Source of the DNA: Microbacterium sp. MYb62
GTDB taxonomy: Bacteria; Actinomycetota; Actinomycetes; Actinomycetales; Microbacteriaceae
NCBI RefSeq assembly: GCF_002979475.1
Contig: NZ_PCOY01000001.1
Coordinates: 186,001 to 250,000 of the forward strand
Direction of reading: 5' to 3'
Length of the DNA stretch: 64,000 bases
Part shown: piece after piece, positions 1 to 8,325 of the stretch
Position numbering within the stretch: the first letter of the stretch is position 1
Layout of the letters: every line of letters starts with the position of its first letter
Made by a program: the position numbers and the translations under genes
Notes under the pieces: model-generated
Databases searched by the model: none
What the model was told of the DNA's origin: nothing
What the model saw: only the letters and a program-made list of their open reading frames with translations

Positions 1-1188
1 GACGAGTTGCTTGAGCACCGCCGCGCCCTTGGCGTAGGTGATCCCGTCGAAGTTCAGCTTCGCGGCTTCGAGGTCGGTGATGTCCGCCACGATCGGGTGC
101 GTGGTCGGCAGCTGGTCCTGCTGGTAGGCCCAAGCCTTGCGGCTCGCGGCGAACTTGACCCAGGCGTCATGGAAACGCGTCGCCACCGCGGAGGCGTGCG
201 CCCCCATGTAGTCCGCGAACGACTCCTTGAGCCACAGATCGTCCCACCACGTCATCGTGACGAGGTCGCCGAACCACATGTGCGCCATCTCGTGCAGGAT
301 CGTGTTGGCGCGCGCGGCACGCTGCGCGTCGGTCGCCGCCCCGCGCGAGAGATACGACTCCGTGAAGGTCACCAGACCCGGATTCTCCATCGCGCCGAGG
401 TTGTACTCGGGCACGAAGATCTGGTCGTACTTGCCCCAGGGATACGGGTACGCGAACGCGTCGGTGAAGAAGTCGAGTCCCTGCCTCGTCACTTCGAGGA
501 TCTCGTCGGCCTCCAGGTGCGGTTCGAGGGACCGACGCACGAAGACCCCGAGCGCGATGCTCTGCTCGTCGCGCTGCCACTCGCCGTCCACGCGCGTGTA
601 GGGACCCGCGGCGACCGCGGTGATGTAGCTCGAGATCGGAAGTGTCGGGGCGAATTCCACGCGCTGCACGCCGACACCGAGATCGGTGTGCGCAGCCGAC
701 TGGTTGGAGAGCACCTCCCACCCCGTCGGCGCATCGACGACGAACGTGTACGCCGCTTTCATGTCGGGCTGCTCGAAGCACGCCATCACACGCCGCGAGT
801 CCGCAGGCTCGTACTGCGTGTACAGGTAGGTCTCGTCATCGACCGGGTCATGGAAGCGGTGCAGACCCTCGCCGGAGCGGCTGTACGCCCCCACGGCGTC
901 GACACGGACGATGTTGGAGCCCCCGAGTCCGGAGAGCGAGATCCGCGCACCGTCGTAGACGACTTCCTGCTCGACGCCGTTCACCATGACCCGATGCACG
1001 TCTTCGCCGATGAAGTCGAGCCATGTCGTGTCGGTCGTGGCGTCGAACTCGAGCGTCGTCACGGTCGGGAAGCCGGTGCGGGCCCGCTCCGGCGCGCCGG
1101 TCAGGTCGAGCTCGACGCGGATGCGGTTCACGGTGATCGACGCGGATCGCGCGGCGGTCTCCTCGCGGGTGAGATTGGCGGTGTCCAT
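1..1188 (-). CDS. pepN: Aminopeptidase N (M1 family), N-terminal 396 residues, cut by window edge
   Basis: Zinc metallopeptidase that removes N-terminal residues from peptides in the cytoplasm. Only the N-terminal 396 residues are present; the rest lies beyond position 1. The substrate-anchoring GAMEN motif is at about residues 265-269. The zinc site HEMAH is at 299-303, followed by the third ligand Glu in WLKES near 322, the HExxH-18-E spacing of the M1 family. The ATG at 1188 gives the start MDTANLTREE, typical of actinobacterial PepN. It lies 49 bp downstream of the STAND ATPase gene on the same strand, with no sign of shared function. Family assignment is very secure. Confidence 0.96.
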   Translation of the reverse strand, partial: MDTANLTREETAARSASITVNRIRVELDLTGAPERARTGFPTVTTLEFDATTDTTWLDFIGEDVHRVMVNGVEQEVVYDGARISLSGLGGSNIVRVDAVGAYSRSGEGLHRFHDPVDDETYLYTQYEPADSRRVMACFEQPDMKAAYTFVVDAPTGWEVLSNQSAAHTDLGVGVQRVEFAPTLPISSYITAVAAGPYTRVDGEWQRDEQSIALGVFVRRSLEPHLEADEILEVTRQGLDFFTDAFAYPYPWGKYDQIFVPEYNLGAMENPGLVTFTESYLSRGAATDAQRAARANTILHEMAHMWFGDLVTMTWWDDLWLKESFADYMGAHASAVATRFHDAWVKFAASRKAWAYQQDQLPTTHPIVADITDLEAAKLNFDGITYAKGAAVLKQLV

Positions 1189-1237
1189 GCATCCATCCTG
1201 TCATCCGGATGTCGGAGGGACTGCCCCACCCCGGTGT

Positions 1238-3688
1238 TCACGGCGTTGCCAGGCGGTGTCCGACCTCGCTGTAGAGCTGCACGGAGGCGCGAGCGAACGC
1301 GGCGGACGCCTCCGCTTCACCCCGTGCGGCGGCGATCGACGAGAGGATCGCATCGCTTCTGGCCACTTCCGCACGATCTCCTGTCGCCTCCGCGATGCTC
1401 CGCGCCTCCTGCGCATGCCGCTCCGCATCGTCGAGCCCGACGGGCGACGAGTCGGCGACGACGGCAGACACCAGGATCTCGGCCAGCGAGTTCGCGGCCT
1501 CTGTCGCGATGAGCGGAGATCCCGCCAGCTCCGCCTCGCGCAGAGCGCCCGCAGCGGATGTCGCCGCCCCGGTGAAGTCGCCGGCGCGACCGTCGATCCG
1601 GGCAGCGAGCAGGACGAGGTCCGCCGATGTCGCGAACTCGCCCGCGATCTGGAGCGTCTGCATCGCCGTCGCACACAGGTCACGCGCGCGCACGTCGTCG
1701 CCCCGCGCCTCCGCGACGAGCGCGAGCGTTCTCCGCACGAACGGCAGCGAGTCGACGCTCGATTCGTCCAGCAGACTGCGCAACTCCGCCTCCGCCTCGT
1801 CGAGATGCCCGATCGCGAGAAGGAGCAGCGGGCGATTGCCGCGCACCACGGCCACGTTGAGGTCATCTCCGGCGGCACGTGCCATCGCGAGCGCGACCGC
1901 GTAGCCGTCCAGCGCCTCCGGGTAACGGGCGAGGATGCGGAGGGTGTCGGCATGATTGCCGGTGGCGCGCCCTTCGACGATCCGGTCCCCCGCAGCTCGT
2001 GCCTGGCCGATCGCGCGCTGGTACGACTCGAGCGCCTCGTCGAGATGGCTCATCCAGCGCTGCACGTTGCCGATCTGGTTCCAGGTCCGCGCGAGCGACG
2101 AGCCCGTGGCGATGCGCCGGACCCGATGCAACGTGATCAGGGCCTCGTCCAATCGTCCGAGCTTCTCTGCGCAGTGTGCGATACCGAGGGCGATCTCCGG
2201 CACGAGGTCGAGCCCCTCGCCTCGGGCCGCCAGATCGTGCAGTCGCAGTGATTCCGCCCACAGCGACCACCGCGAGAGTGCGGGATGCGCCGCGAGCGCG
2301 AGGTGCTCGACCTCCGCGTCCAGCCCGTGCTCCCTGGCCGCCGCGGCGACCGCGAGCACCGTCGCGACCTCGCGTGCCGCGTAGTCGGGGTCGGCACCGA
2401 TCATCGTCAGAACCGCCTCCGCCGACCGCGTGACGAAGCCCCGCCGCGCCGAGGAGGGTCGCAGCGATCTCGACCGCTCGGCCGCGAAGGCGTACACGGT
2501 GGCGTGCATCCGCACGCGTCCGTCTCGAAGCTCGATCAGGTGCCGCGCGTCGAGACGTCGCAGATCCGATGCGGCGTGCGCCCCGCCGGCTGCGAGGAGG
2601 ACCTGCGCGTCCACCTCGCGGTCGAGCAGGGCGGCGTCGGCGAGCAGGTCTGCCTCTCCGCGGGACAGCGAGCGGGTGGCTGCCTCGAGCACCGGACGGA
2701 TACGCGCATCACGGGGTTCGTGTTCGAACCGCGAGGCGAGGTCCTGGAACGACCACCCCTCGTGCTCGCGGACGATTCCCGCGAGCATGACGAGATCGAG
2801 CGGGAGGCCACCGCCGACCGCGACGATGCGTCGCAGCGCATCCGTGCGCAAGGTGACGTCGGTGCCGGACAACCGTGCGGACCCCTCCGCGGACAGCAGG
2901 TGCGTGAGGAGACGCTGCGCGTCGTCATCACCCATCGGAGGGACGACGATACGCGCGACGCGCAGATCCTTCGACGGCAGACGCTCCTCCAACCCCACCG
3001 GGTCCACGCGCGCGGTCACGATGAAGCGGACACCGGGGACGAGCAGGGCGGCGAGACGCCCGGCGTCGCCGGCATCCTCGATGATCACCGTGGTGTCACG
3101 GGCGGCCCCCTGCAGGCGCTCACGAAGTCGCGGGAGCTCATACGGAAGCGCGCGGACGCCGAGGCTGCCGAGCATCCGCCTCAGGATGTCGATCGGGTCG
3201 GCGGGCGGTCGGTCGGGCTCCGACTCGCGCAGATGCACGGTGAGCACGGGTTCGCAGCCCGCCAACGCCGAAGCCAGGGTCGTCTTCCCCGCGCCGGGGA
3301 GTCCGGTGAGGAGGAGCACGTCCGCATCGGGCGCGGCGGCGAGCAGAGCCTCCCTGCCGATCTCCGCGCCCGACGTGGGGCGAGGTGCGAGCGATACCTC
3401 GATGTGCACTCCCGACCTCTCGCCGTTGAGAGTGCGCGCAGCCTCGCGCCAGCCGTCCGCCCCCGTGTCGTCACCACCCAGGACCCGGACGATGTCGCCG
3501 ACCAGACGATCGTCCACGCGCCGCCGCCCCGGACGGAAGCAGTCGTAGACCGTCACTTTCGGGGGCTCGATGCCGTCGCGCAGGCGCCCGATGCGACGGG
3601 CGATCTCGGCGTAGGACGGGGCGCCGGCCGCCATGCGCATGCGGCCCAGCCCGATGCAGAGCTCGTCGAGGGTGCGCGGGGCGGGCAT
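1238..3688 (-). CDS. STAND-type ATPase with N-terminal helix-turn-helix-like region and helical (TPR-like) repeats
   Basis: An 816-residue protein. Residues 1-90 resemble the helical, DNA-binding-like N-terminus of actinobacterial XRE/NB-ARC proteins. A nucleotide-binding domain follows, with Walker A GLPGAGKTT at 129-137 and Walker B TVIIEDAGD near 200-208. The C-terminal half (about 430-816) is Ala/Leu-rich repeats resembling TPRs, for example EALITLHRVRRIA and EALESYQRAIGQARAAGD. The architecture is that of STAND signalling ATPases, which switch conformation on ligand or partner binding. The target is not visible. The ATG at 3688 lacks a good ribosome-binding site but has a TAGGCT hexamer 6 nt upstream, suggesting a leaderless message. 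It could be a transcription regulator or a defence sensor; the sequence does not decide. Confidence 0.8.
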   Translation of the reverse strand: MPAPRTLDELCIGLGRMRMAAGAPSYAEIARRIGRLRDGIEPPKVTVYDCFRPGRRRVDDRLVGDIVRVLGGDDTGADGWREAARTLNGERSGVHIEVSLAPRPTSGAEIGREALLAAAPDADVLLLTGLPGAGKTTLASALAGCEPVLTVHLRESEPDRPPADPIDILRRMLGSLGVRALPYELPRLRERLQGAARDTTVIIEDAGDAGRLAALLVPGVRFIVTARVDPVGLEERLPSKDLRVARIVVPPMGDDDAQRLLTHLLSAEGSARLSGTDVTLRTDALRRIVAVGGGLPLDLVMLAGIVREHEGWSFQDLASRFEHEPRDARIRPVLEAATRSLSRGEADLLADAALLDREVDAQVLLAAGGAHAASDLRRLDARHLIELRDGRVRMHATVYAFAAERSRSLRPSSARRGFVTRSAEAVLTMIGADPDYAAREVATVLAVAAAAREHGLDAEVEHLALAAHPALSRWSLWAESLRLHDLAARGEGLDLVPEIALGIAHCAEKLGRLDEALITLHRVRRIATGSSLARTWNQIGNVQRWMSHLDEALESYQRAIGQARAAGDRIVEGRATGNHADTLRILARYPEALDGYAVALAMARAAGDDLNVAVVRGNRPLLLLAIGHLDEAEAELRSLLDESSVDSLPFVRRTLALVAEARGDDVRARDLCATAMQTLQIAGEFATSADLVLLAARIDGRAGDFTGAATSAAGALREAELAGSPLIATEAANSLAEILVSAVVADSSPVGLDDAERHAQEARSIAEATGDRAEVARSDAILSSIAAARGEAEASAAFARASVQLYSEVGHRLATP

Positions 3689-3694
3689 GAGTCG

Positions 3695-3700
3695 AGCCTA
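3695..3700 (-). promoter_or_regulatory. Possible -10 box (TAGGCT) for leaderless STAND ATPase mRNA
   Basis: On the minus strand TAGGCT sits 6 nt before the ATG at 3688. This is the spacing seen for leaderless actinobacterial transcripts, and no Shine-Dalgarno sequence is present. No clear -35 box is visible. Confidence 0.35.
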
Positions 3701-3828
3701 TGACAGGCCATCAGCGGTCGGAGCACTGTCGTTCGGGCTCGTTCGGAGTCGGGATGCCCGGCACCGGTCACGCCTAGGCTCGCTCGACGGAGAGGCCGCC
3801 CGTCCTCCCGGACAAGGAGAGAATCCCC

Positions 3829-4326
3829 ATGACGACACGCACAGAGATCGCCGCGAAGCTCGACGACTTCGCGTTCCAGAAGGTGAACTTCGGCGGGTTC
3901 CTGATGAACAAGCGTGCCAAGCTCTCGCACGCGATGTGGACCCGCGCCTCCGAGAAGGGTGTCACCGAGCTGACGATCCTGGCCACCCGCGACTTCGGCG
4001 AGGGGAACGTGTACGACGTCGCCGCGTTCACGCTCGACGGCACCGTCCCGGCCGAGGTCGTCGCCGAGCTGCGGACAGAGGCCGAGTCGCTCGCAGACCG
4101 CATCAACCTCCGCGAACACGGCTACGTGTACACCTTCCTCGAGCCATGGGACGGCGGCGGCTCCATCTGGATCTCGAAGAAGCCGGAGTTCCGGGCTCTG
4201 AGCCGAGTGGACCAGGGCGTGTACGTCATCCCGATCCAGCGCCTCACCGGCCCCGGCGAGCCGCGCTGGCTCGCCTGGGCCCACGATGGCGGCCATCTGA
4301 ACATCGCGATCGTCTACAAGCCCTGA
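3829..4326 (+). CDS. Conserved hypothetical protein, 165 aa
   Basis: I do not recognise this family. The protein is soluble in appearance: no signal peptide or membrane segment, mixed alpha/beta composition, with aromatic-rich stretches (EPWDGGGSIWISKKPEF and GEPRWLAWAHDGGHLNIAIVYKP) in the C-terminal half. The ATG at 3829 is preceded by the ribosome-binding site AAGGAGAG. It diverges from the STAND ATPase gene (140 bp between the starts) and is followed after 2 bp by a GTG-initiated membrane protein, so the two are probably co-translated. A housekeeping or stress role is possible but nothing in the sequence supports a specific one. Confidence 0.7.
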   Translation: MTTRTEIAAKLDDFAFQKVNFGGFLMNKRAKLSHAMWTRASEKGVTELTILATRDFGEGNVYDVAAFTLDGTVPAEVVAELRTEAESLADRINLREHGYVYTFLEPWDGGGSIWISKKPEFRALSRVDQGVYVIPIQRLTGPGEPRWLAWAHDGGHLNIAIVYKP

Positions 4327-4328
4327 CG

Positions 4329-5336
4329 GTGCGCGGACCCTTCGACGACACGCCCGCCTCGCACGCGCAGCCGCGCGCGCGAGGTGGCGCGCTCCTCGCC
4401 GCCGCCTCCGCGACATCCCTCGCGATCGCCGCGTCCGTGGCCTTCTATGTCCTGCCCGTGGGCTTCGGCCTGCAGGGGGCGACGCTCCTGCTCGGCCAGC
4501 TGGGCGCGATGCTCGTGGGAGCGGTGCTCGTCGCCTCGTCCACGATCACGATCCGACGCCATCGTCGGCGCCGTGCTGCTCTCGCGGAGATCGCGACGGC
4601 GTTCGACTGGACATACCGCGCCGACATCGGCGATCGGGTCTGGGGCGGATCGATCGACGAACAGATCGACCGAGGGAGCCGCACGGCGCAGGACCATCTC
4701 GATGCCCTGCACGCCGACCTCCCGTTCGACAGTGTCGAACGGACCTTCGTGGTCGGCGACCGCGAAGGTGCGACGATGCACACCGTCCGCGCCGTCCGGA
4801 TCCCGCTGCCGTCGGAGGCCCCGCGGATCACCCTCCGATCGCGGCGGGGCGGCGGTGCGCTGAGTGTGCTCCCGCGTCGACCGACCGGAAGATCGCAGCT
4901 CCGGTTGGAGGGTGACTTCAGCGATGTCTTCGAGGTATCGGTGCCCGCCGGATACGAGACCGATGCCCTCTACGTGCTCACTCCGGACCTGATGGCGATC
5001 CTTCTCGACGAGAGCGCCGAGCTCGATCTGGAGATCGTCGACAGCACGCTGCACGTGTACCTCCCGGCCGCCGATCTCACCGACCAGGCTGCGCTCCAAG
5101 GGTTCCTCACCGTCATCGCGGCTCTATACGACCGATTCGGACGCCGGACCCTCTTGTATCGCGACGAGGCAGCGGAGCCCCTGGATCCGGAGGCATACCG
5201 GCGGAGCGGCGACACGCTCGCCGCTCGGGCGCGGAAGGTCGACACCCGCGCCCGGTGGTGGCCGGTGATCACGGCCGTGGCCACACCGCTCGTCCCCATG
5301 GTCATCGCCGTCGTCTGGCTCCAGCTCTCCGGGTGA
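4329..5336 (+). CDS. Hypothetical membrane-anchored protein, 335 aa
   Basis: The GTG at 4329 lies 2 bp after the stop of the preceding gene and gives VRGPFDDTPASH; the frame is open further upstream but overlaps that gene. Two hydrophobic segments near residues 20-65 form a hairpin anchor (LAIAASVAFYVLPVGFGLQ and a following helix). A long hydrophilic region of about 220 residues follows, and a final membrane helix (WWPVITAVATPLVPMVIAVVWL) ends the protein. No enzyme motif is visible. The arrangement suggests two N-terminal helices and one C-terminal helix flanking a cytoplasmic domain, a common layout for uncharacterised actinobacterial proteins. The 3' end overlaps the convergent topoisomerase gene by 35 bp. 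Confidence 0.65.
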   Translation: MRGPFDDTPASHAQPRARGGALLAAASATSLAIAASVAFYVLPVGFGLQGATLLLGQLGAMLVGAVLVASSTITIRRHRRRRAALAEIATAFDWTYRADIGDRVWGGSIDEQIDRGSRTAQDHLDALHADLPFDSVERTFVVGDREGATMHTVRAVRIPLPSEAPRITLRSRRGGGALSVLPRRPTGRSQLRLEGDFSDVFEVSVPAGYETDALYVLTPDLMAILLDESAELDLEIVDSTLHVYLPAADLTDQAALQGFLTVIAALYDRFGRRTLLYRDEAAEPLDPEAYRRSGDTLAARARKVDTRARWWPVITAVATPLVPMVIAVVWLQLSG

Positions 5337-6315
5337 CCTTCCGCGAGATCTCCGGGCCGCCGAGCAGGCGACGGATCGCCGTCTCCGGGGTGACCGACAG
5401 GTCGAGTGTCCGACCCCGCGCGTACTGCGTGAACACGCGGGGGTCGATGTAGCTTCCTCGAGCGACGGCCGTGGTGTTGCCGAGCGCCGTCGCCGCGGCC
5501 TGCACCGCGAGGCGCTCGGCCTGACTCCGCCGGCTGCGACTGTCGAGCTCGCCGATGCGTGCCAGCGCATCGGCGGCGATGATCGTGCCGTGAAGGGTGC
5601 GGAAGTCTTTCGCCGTGAACGACGCCCCCGTCACTTCCCGCAGATACGTGTTGACCTCCGCAGGGGTGATGCGCACCCGGCGACGGCCTCGGCGGTAGGC
5701 GAGGAGGAACGCTCCGGACTTCCCCGCGGCGAAGTCGGTCAGGGCCTCGGCGAGAGACTCGTCCGAGATGTCGATCGACGCCGTGCGCCCGCTCTTGGCC
5801 GGGAACGACAACGCCACCTCGCTGCCGCTCACACGCACGTCGCGCCGCCGAAGCGTGGTCAGGCCACGGCTGCCGTGTCGCACCAGGTATCGCTCCGAGC
5901 CGATGCGGAGCGCCGCGTCGTCGAGGAGCCGGAAGGCGATCGCGAGCGCCCGTTCCTTCGCCTGCCCCTCCTCTTTGAGGGCTCGGGTCACCTGCGCCCT
6001 GGCTCCGGGAAGTGCGGCAGCGAGGTCGAGGGCGCGCACGAACTTGCGACGGTCGCGGCTGACCCTCCACAGCGGGTGATACAGATACTGTTTGCGGCCT
6101 GCCCCGTCCACGCCCACCGCCTGGATGTGCGCGAGCGGGTCTGCGGCGATCCACACGTCGTTCCAGGCCGGCGGGATCACCAGATCATGGATCCGCTCCC
6201 GATCCGCCTCGGGCGCCGTCTCCCCCCTCGGATCGACGTAGCGGAACCCCGCCCCTGATCGCCGACGGCGGAAGCCCGGGTCCTCCCCCGGGACCACACG
6301 GATCAGTCTCGCCAT
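5302..6315 (-). CDS. DNA topoisomerase IB (poxvirus-type)
   Basis: Relaxes supercoiled DNA by a 3'-phosphotyrosyl intermediate. The 337-residue length fits bacterial topoisomerase IB. N-terminal domain residues include PPAWNDVWIAADPLAHIQAVGVD, then RKQYLYHP near 70. The catalytic core has RIGSERYLVRHGSRGLTTL, KDFRTLHGT and the active-site tyrosine in SYIDPRV, at about residue 289. The Arg/Lys-rich tail is typical. The ATG at 6315 has an excellent ribosome-binding site (GGAGG) 6 nt upstream; the longer reading frame upstream is not needed. It lies on the same strand as, and downstream of, the membrane protein and MFS genes that follow the Jet operon. The 3' end overlaps a convergent gene by 35 bp. 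Confidence 0.93.
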   Translation of the reverse strand: MARLIRVVPGEDPGFRRRRSGAGFRYVDPRGETAPEADRERIHDLVIPPAWNDVWIAADPLAHIQAVGVDGAGRKQYLYHPLWRVSRDRRKFVRALDLAAALPGARAQVTRALKEEGQAKERALAIAFRLLDDAALRIGSERYLVRHGSRGLTTLRRRDVRVSGSEVALSFPAKSGRTASIDISDESLAEALTDFAAGKSGAFLLAYRRGRRRVRITPAEVNTYLREVTGASFTAKDFRTLHGTIIAADALARIGELDSRSRRSQAERLAVQAAATALGNTTAVARGSYIDPRVFTQYARGRTLDLSVTPETAIRRLLGGPEISRKVTRRAGARRRR

Positions 6316-6401
6316 CTCGCTGCCTCCTTCGATCTTCTGCGATCGAGGATGCCGAGTCGGGGGCATCTGCGATAGGGAGTGGCGTCGCGCGTATCGCCGT
6401 G

Positions 6402-6905
6402 CTATCCGCCCTCGCTGCTCCGGGAATGGGGCGCCGCGAAGGTGCTGCGCATGTGGTCGCTCGTCAGGAAGTCGGCGATGCCGATCATGATCAGGCTGAA
6501 CACGATCTGCTCGGACACCATCCACAGCGGATACAGACCGGGGATGGCAGCCATCACGAGGGTGATGACCGGAAAGATCTGCGCGAAGAGGCGCAACCGC
6601 TGATACGCCCATCGCCATCCGCGCCGCGCCCGCCACGCGAAGTAGAACAACGTGGCGGTCATGGCGAGCACGACCAGGGTCCGCATCCATACCGCGAACG
6701 AGACCGACTCGCCGTCGACTGCCAGCACGAGGGCGACGATGACGGCCCCGACCCCGATCACGAGTTCGACGACCAGGAGCCAGAGGATCCAGACGAACGC
6801 GCGGACGGTCTTGGGGTGGGTACGGTCGGCCTCGCTGATCGCGACGCCGGCCTGCCGCCCGCCCGCGATCCGGTCGAGTCGGAGGAAGAGAGACTCCAGA
6901 GCCAT
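6402..6905 (-). CDS. Small integral membrane protein, 167 aa, function unknown
   Basis: About four hydrophobic segments are visible: AFVWILWLLVVELVIGVGAV (near 36-55), a second near 73-92 (TLVVLAMTATLFYFAW), a third near 106-125 (FAQIFPVITLVMAAIPGLYP) and a last one (IVFSLIMIGIADFL). No enzyme or transporter motif is recognised. The start MALESLFLRLDRIAGGRQAG is cytoplasmic and basic. It begins 9 bp after the end of the MFS gene, so the two are probably one transcript, and ends 86 bp before the topoisomerase IB start. Confidence 0.7.
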   Translation of the reverse strand: MALESLFLRLDRIAGGRQAGVAISEADRTHPKTVRAFVWILWLLVVELVIGVGAVIVALVLAVDGESVSFAVWMRTLVVLAMTATLFYFAWRARRGWRWAYQRLRLFAQIFPVITLVMAAIPGLYPLWMVSEQIVFSLIMIGIADFLTSDHMRSTFAAPHSRSSEGG

Positions 6906-6914
6906 GCTCGGAGC

Positions 6915-8231
6915 CTATTGCGTGCGTGTGCCGCCGTCATCGTCCGTTCGATGGATGCCCGGAGCGGCCACCGCTCTCCTGCCGGCGTCGATGCCGGTGA
7001 CGGTCACGCCGTTGACCTCGGGCGTGACGGTCCGCTCGAGCACGAGTGCCAGTCCGCCGACCGTCAGACTCCCGGCGATCATGACCCCGATGAACCAGCC
7101 GTCGAGCCCGCCACCAAGCATCACACCCGCCACGAGCGGGCCCGTGATCGCGCCGCCCTGAAACGCCGCGGAGTTGATCGCGTTGTACCTGCCTCGTGTG
7201 CGATCCGAGGCGAGGTCGTTGTAGATCGCGGGGACGGTGGGCTGCAGCATGGTCTCGCCGAACGCGAAGACACCCATGAACGCGATCACCCCGATCGCGG
7301 CGGCGAGCGAGTCCGGCAGGAACCCCGTGGCACCGAGCAACACCCACGAGAGCGCCCAGATGAGCGCCATCACCTGCATGACCCTGGTGCGTCTCCTGCC
7401 GGAGATGAGCCTGAGCACGGCGAACTGCAGCAGCACGATGACCGCCGTGTTCACGGCGAACGAGAGGCCGACGACCTGGGTCGACACCTCTGACACCTGA
7501 CGCGCGAATGCCGGGAACCCCGCCTCCATCTGGCCGTAGCCGATGAAGACCGAGAAGAACGTGAGCAGCGTCAGCCACAGCACCGCAGGGCGACGCAGGA
7601 TCTCCCGGTAGCCCCCCGTCGGAGGAGCGTCGGCCTCCGCCTCGTGCTGCGTACGGACATGTCGGAGCGGACCGAGGAGCAGCGCCAGCGGGATGAGGCT
7701 GCTCGCAGCGTCGATCAGGAAGATCGTCGTGAAGGTGGCGGGGTCGGTCACATCGACGAAGAACCCGCCGATCACGCCGCCCACGCCGATGCCCAGATTC
7801 ACGAGGGCGAAGTTGACGCCGAAGTACTGCTGCCGCACCTCGCCTTCGACCACCGTCGCGATGAGGGCGTTGAACCCGGGCCAGGACACCCCGAAGTTCA
7901 CACCGATGAGCATGACGGCGACCGCCGCCACGACCGGGTGCGTGGCGTATGCCAGAAGGATGCACCCGGCGATCATCGACAGCAGCCCCACGACCAGCAC
8001 CCGACGCGCGCCGAAGCGGTCGATCAGGGTGCCGCCCGGGCCCGTCACGATGAGGCCGGTGATCGCGATCAGGCTCATCAGCGCGCCCGAGATGCCCAGA
8101 TCGAATCCGCGCACCTCATGGAAGTAGATGATCGTGAACGGGAGGGTCATCCCCCGCCCGAGCGTCTGGATCGCGACGGTCGACAGCAGCCAGCGCCCTT
8201 CCGTTGGCAGGGCGTTCCAGAAGCTCCTCAT
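6915..8231 (-). CDS. MFS transporter (12-TM exporter-type)
   Basis: Proton-coupled major facilitator protein of 438 residues with about 12 membrane helices. The loop-2 signature GPGGTLIDRFGARRVLVVG near residues 55-75 is the MFS motif A variant, and a long central loop (HVRTQHEAEADAPPTGGYREILRRP) separates the two six-helix halves. Substrate cannot be read from the sequence; the domain pattern resembles MdtH/YfcJ-like drug or metabolite exporters. The ATG at 8231 has the ribosome-binding site GAGGTGA. It lies 94 bp after jetC, in the position where jetD would be expected, and is followed after 9 bp by a small membrane protein. Confidence 0.85.
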   Translation of the reverse strand: MRSFWNALPTEGRWLLSTVAIQTLGRGMTLPFTIIYFHEVRGFDLGISGALMSLIAITGLIVTGPGGTLIDRFGARRVLVVGLLSMIAGCILLAYATHPVVAAVAVMLIGVNFGVSWPGFNALIATVVEGEVRQQYFGVNFALVNLGIGVGGVIGGFFVDVTDPATFTTIFLIDAASSLIPLALLLGPLRHVRTQHEAEADAPPTGGYREILRRPAVLWLTLLTFFSVFIGYGQMEAGFPAFARQVSEVSTQVVGLSFAVNTAVIVLLQFAVLRLISGRRRTRVMQVMALIWALSWVLLGATGFLPDSLAAAIGVIAFMGVFAFGETMLQPTVPAIYNDLASDRTRGRYNAINSAAFQGGAITGPLVAGVMLGGGLDGWFIGVMIAGSLTVGGLALVLERTVTPEVNGVTVTGIDAGRRAVAAPGIHRTDDDGGTRTQ

Positions 8232-8325
8232 ACCGATCACCTCGACATTCTTCCGGATGCCGGGGACATCGGCGCGCGGGCCGTTGCGCGAGGCCTCGAC
8301 CTCTCGGTGCCCGGGCGGCGGCGTG

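Noticed and set aside
1202..1211. CATCCGGATG palindrome near pepN as a third ROK site
   Set aside because: Centre spacing differs by one base from the ACATC-S-GATGT pattern and it is not near a sugar gene.
8232..8325. Search for a short or broken jetD gene after jetC
   Set aside because: Only 94 bp lie between jetC and the MFS gene, with a ribosome-binding site for the MFS gene; there is no room for a nuclease fragment.
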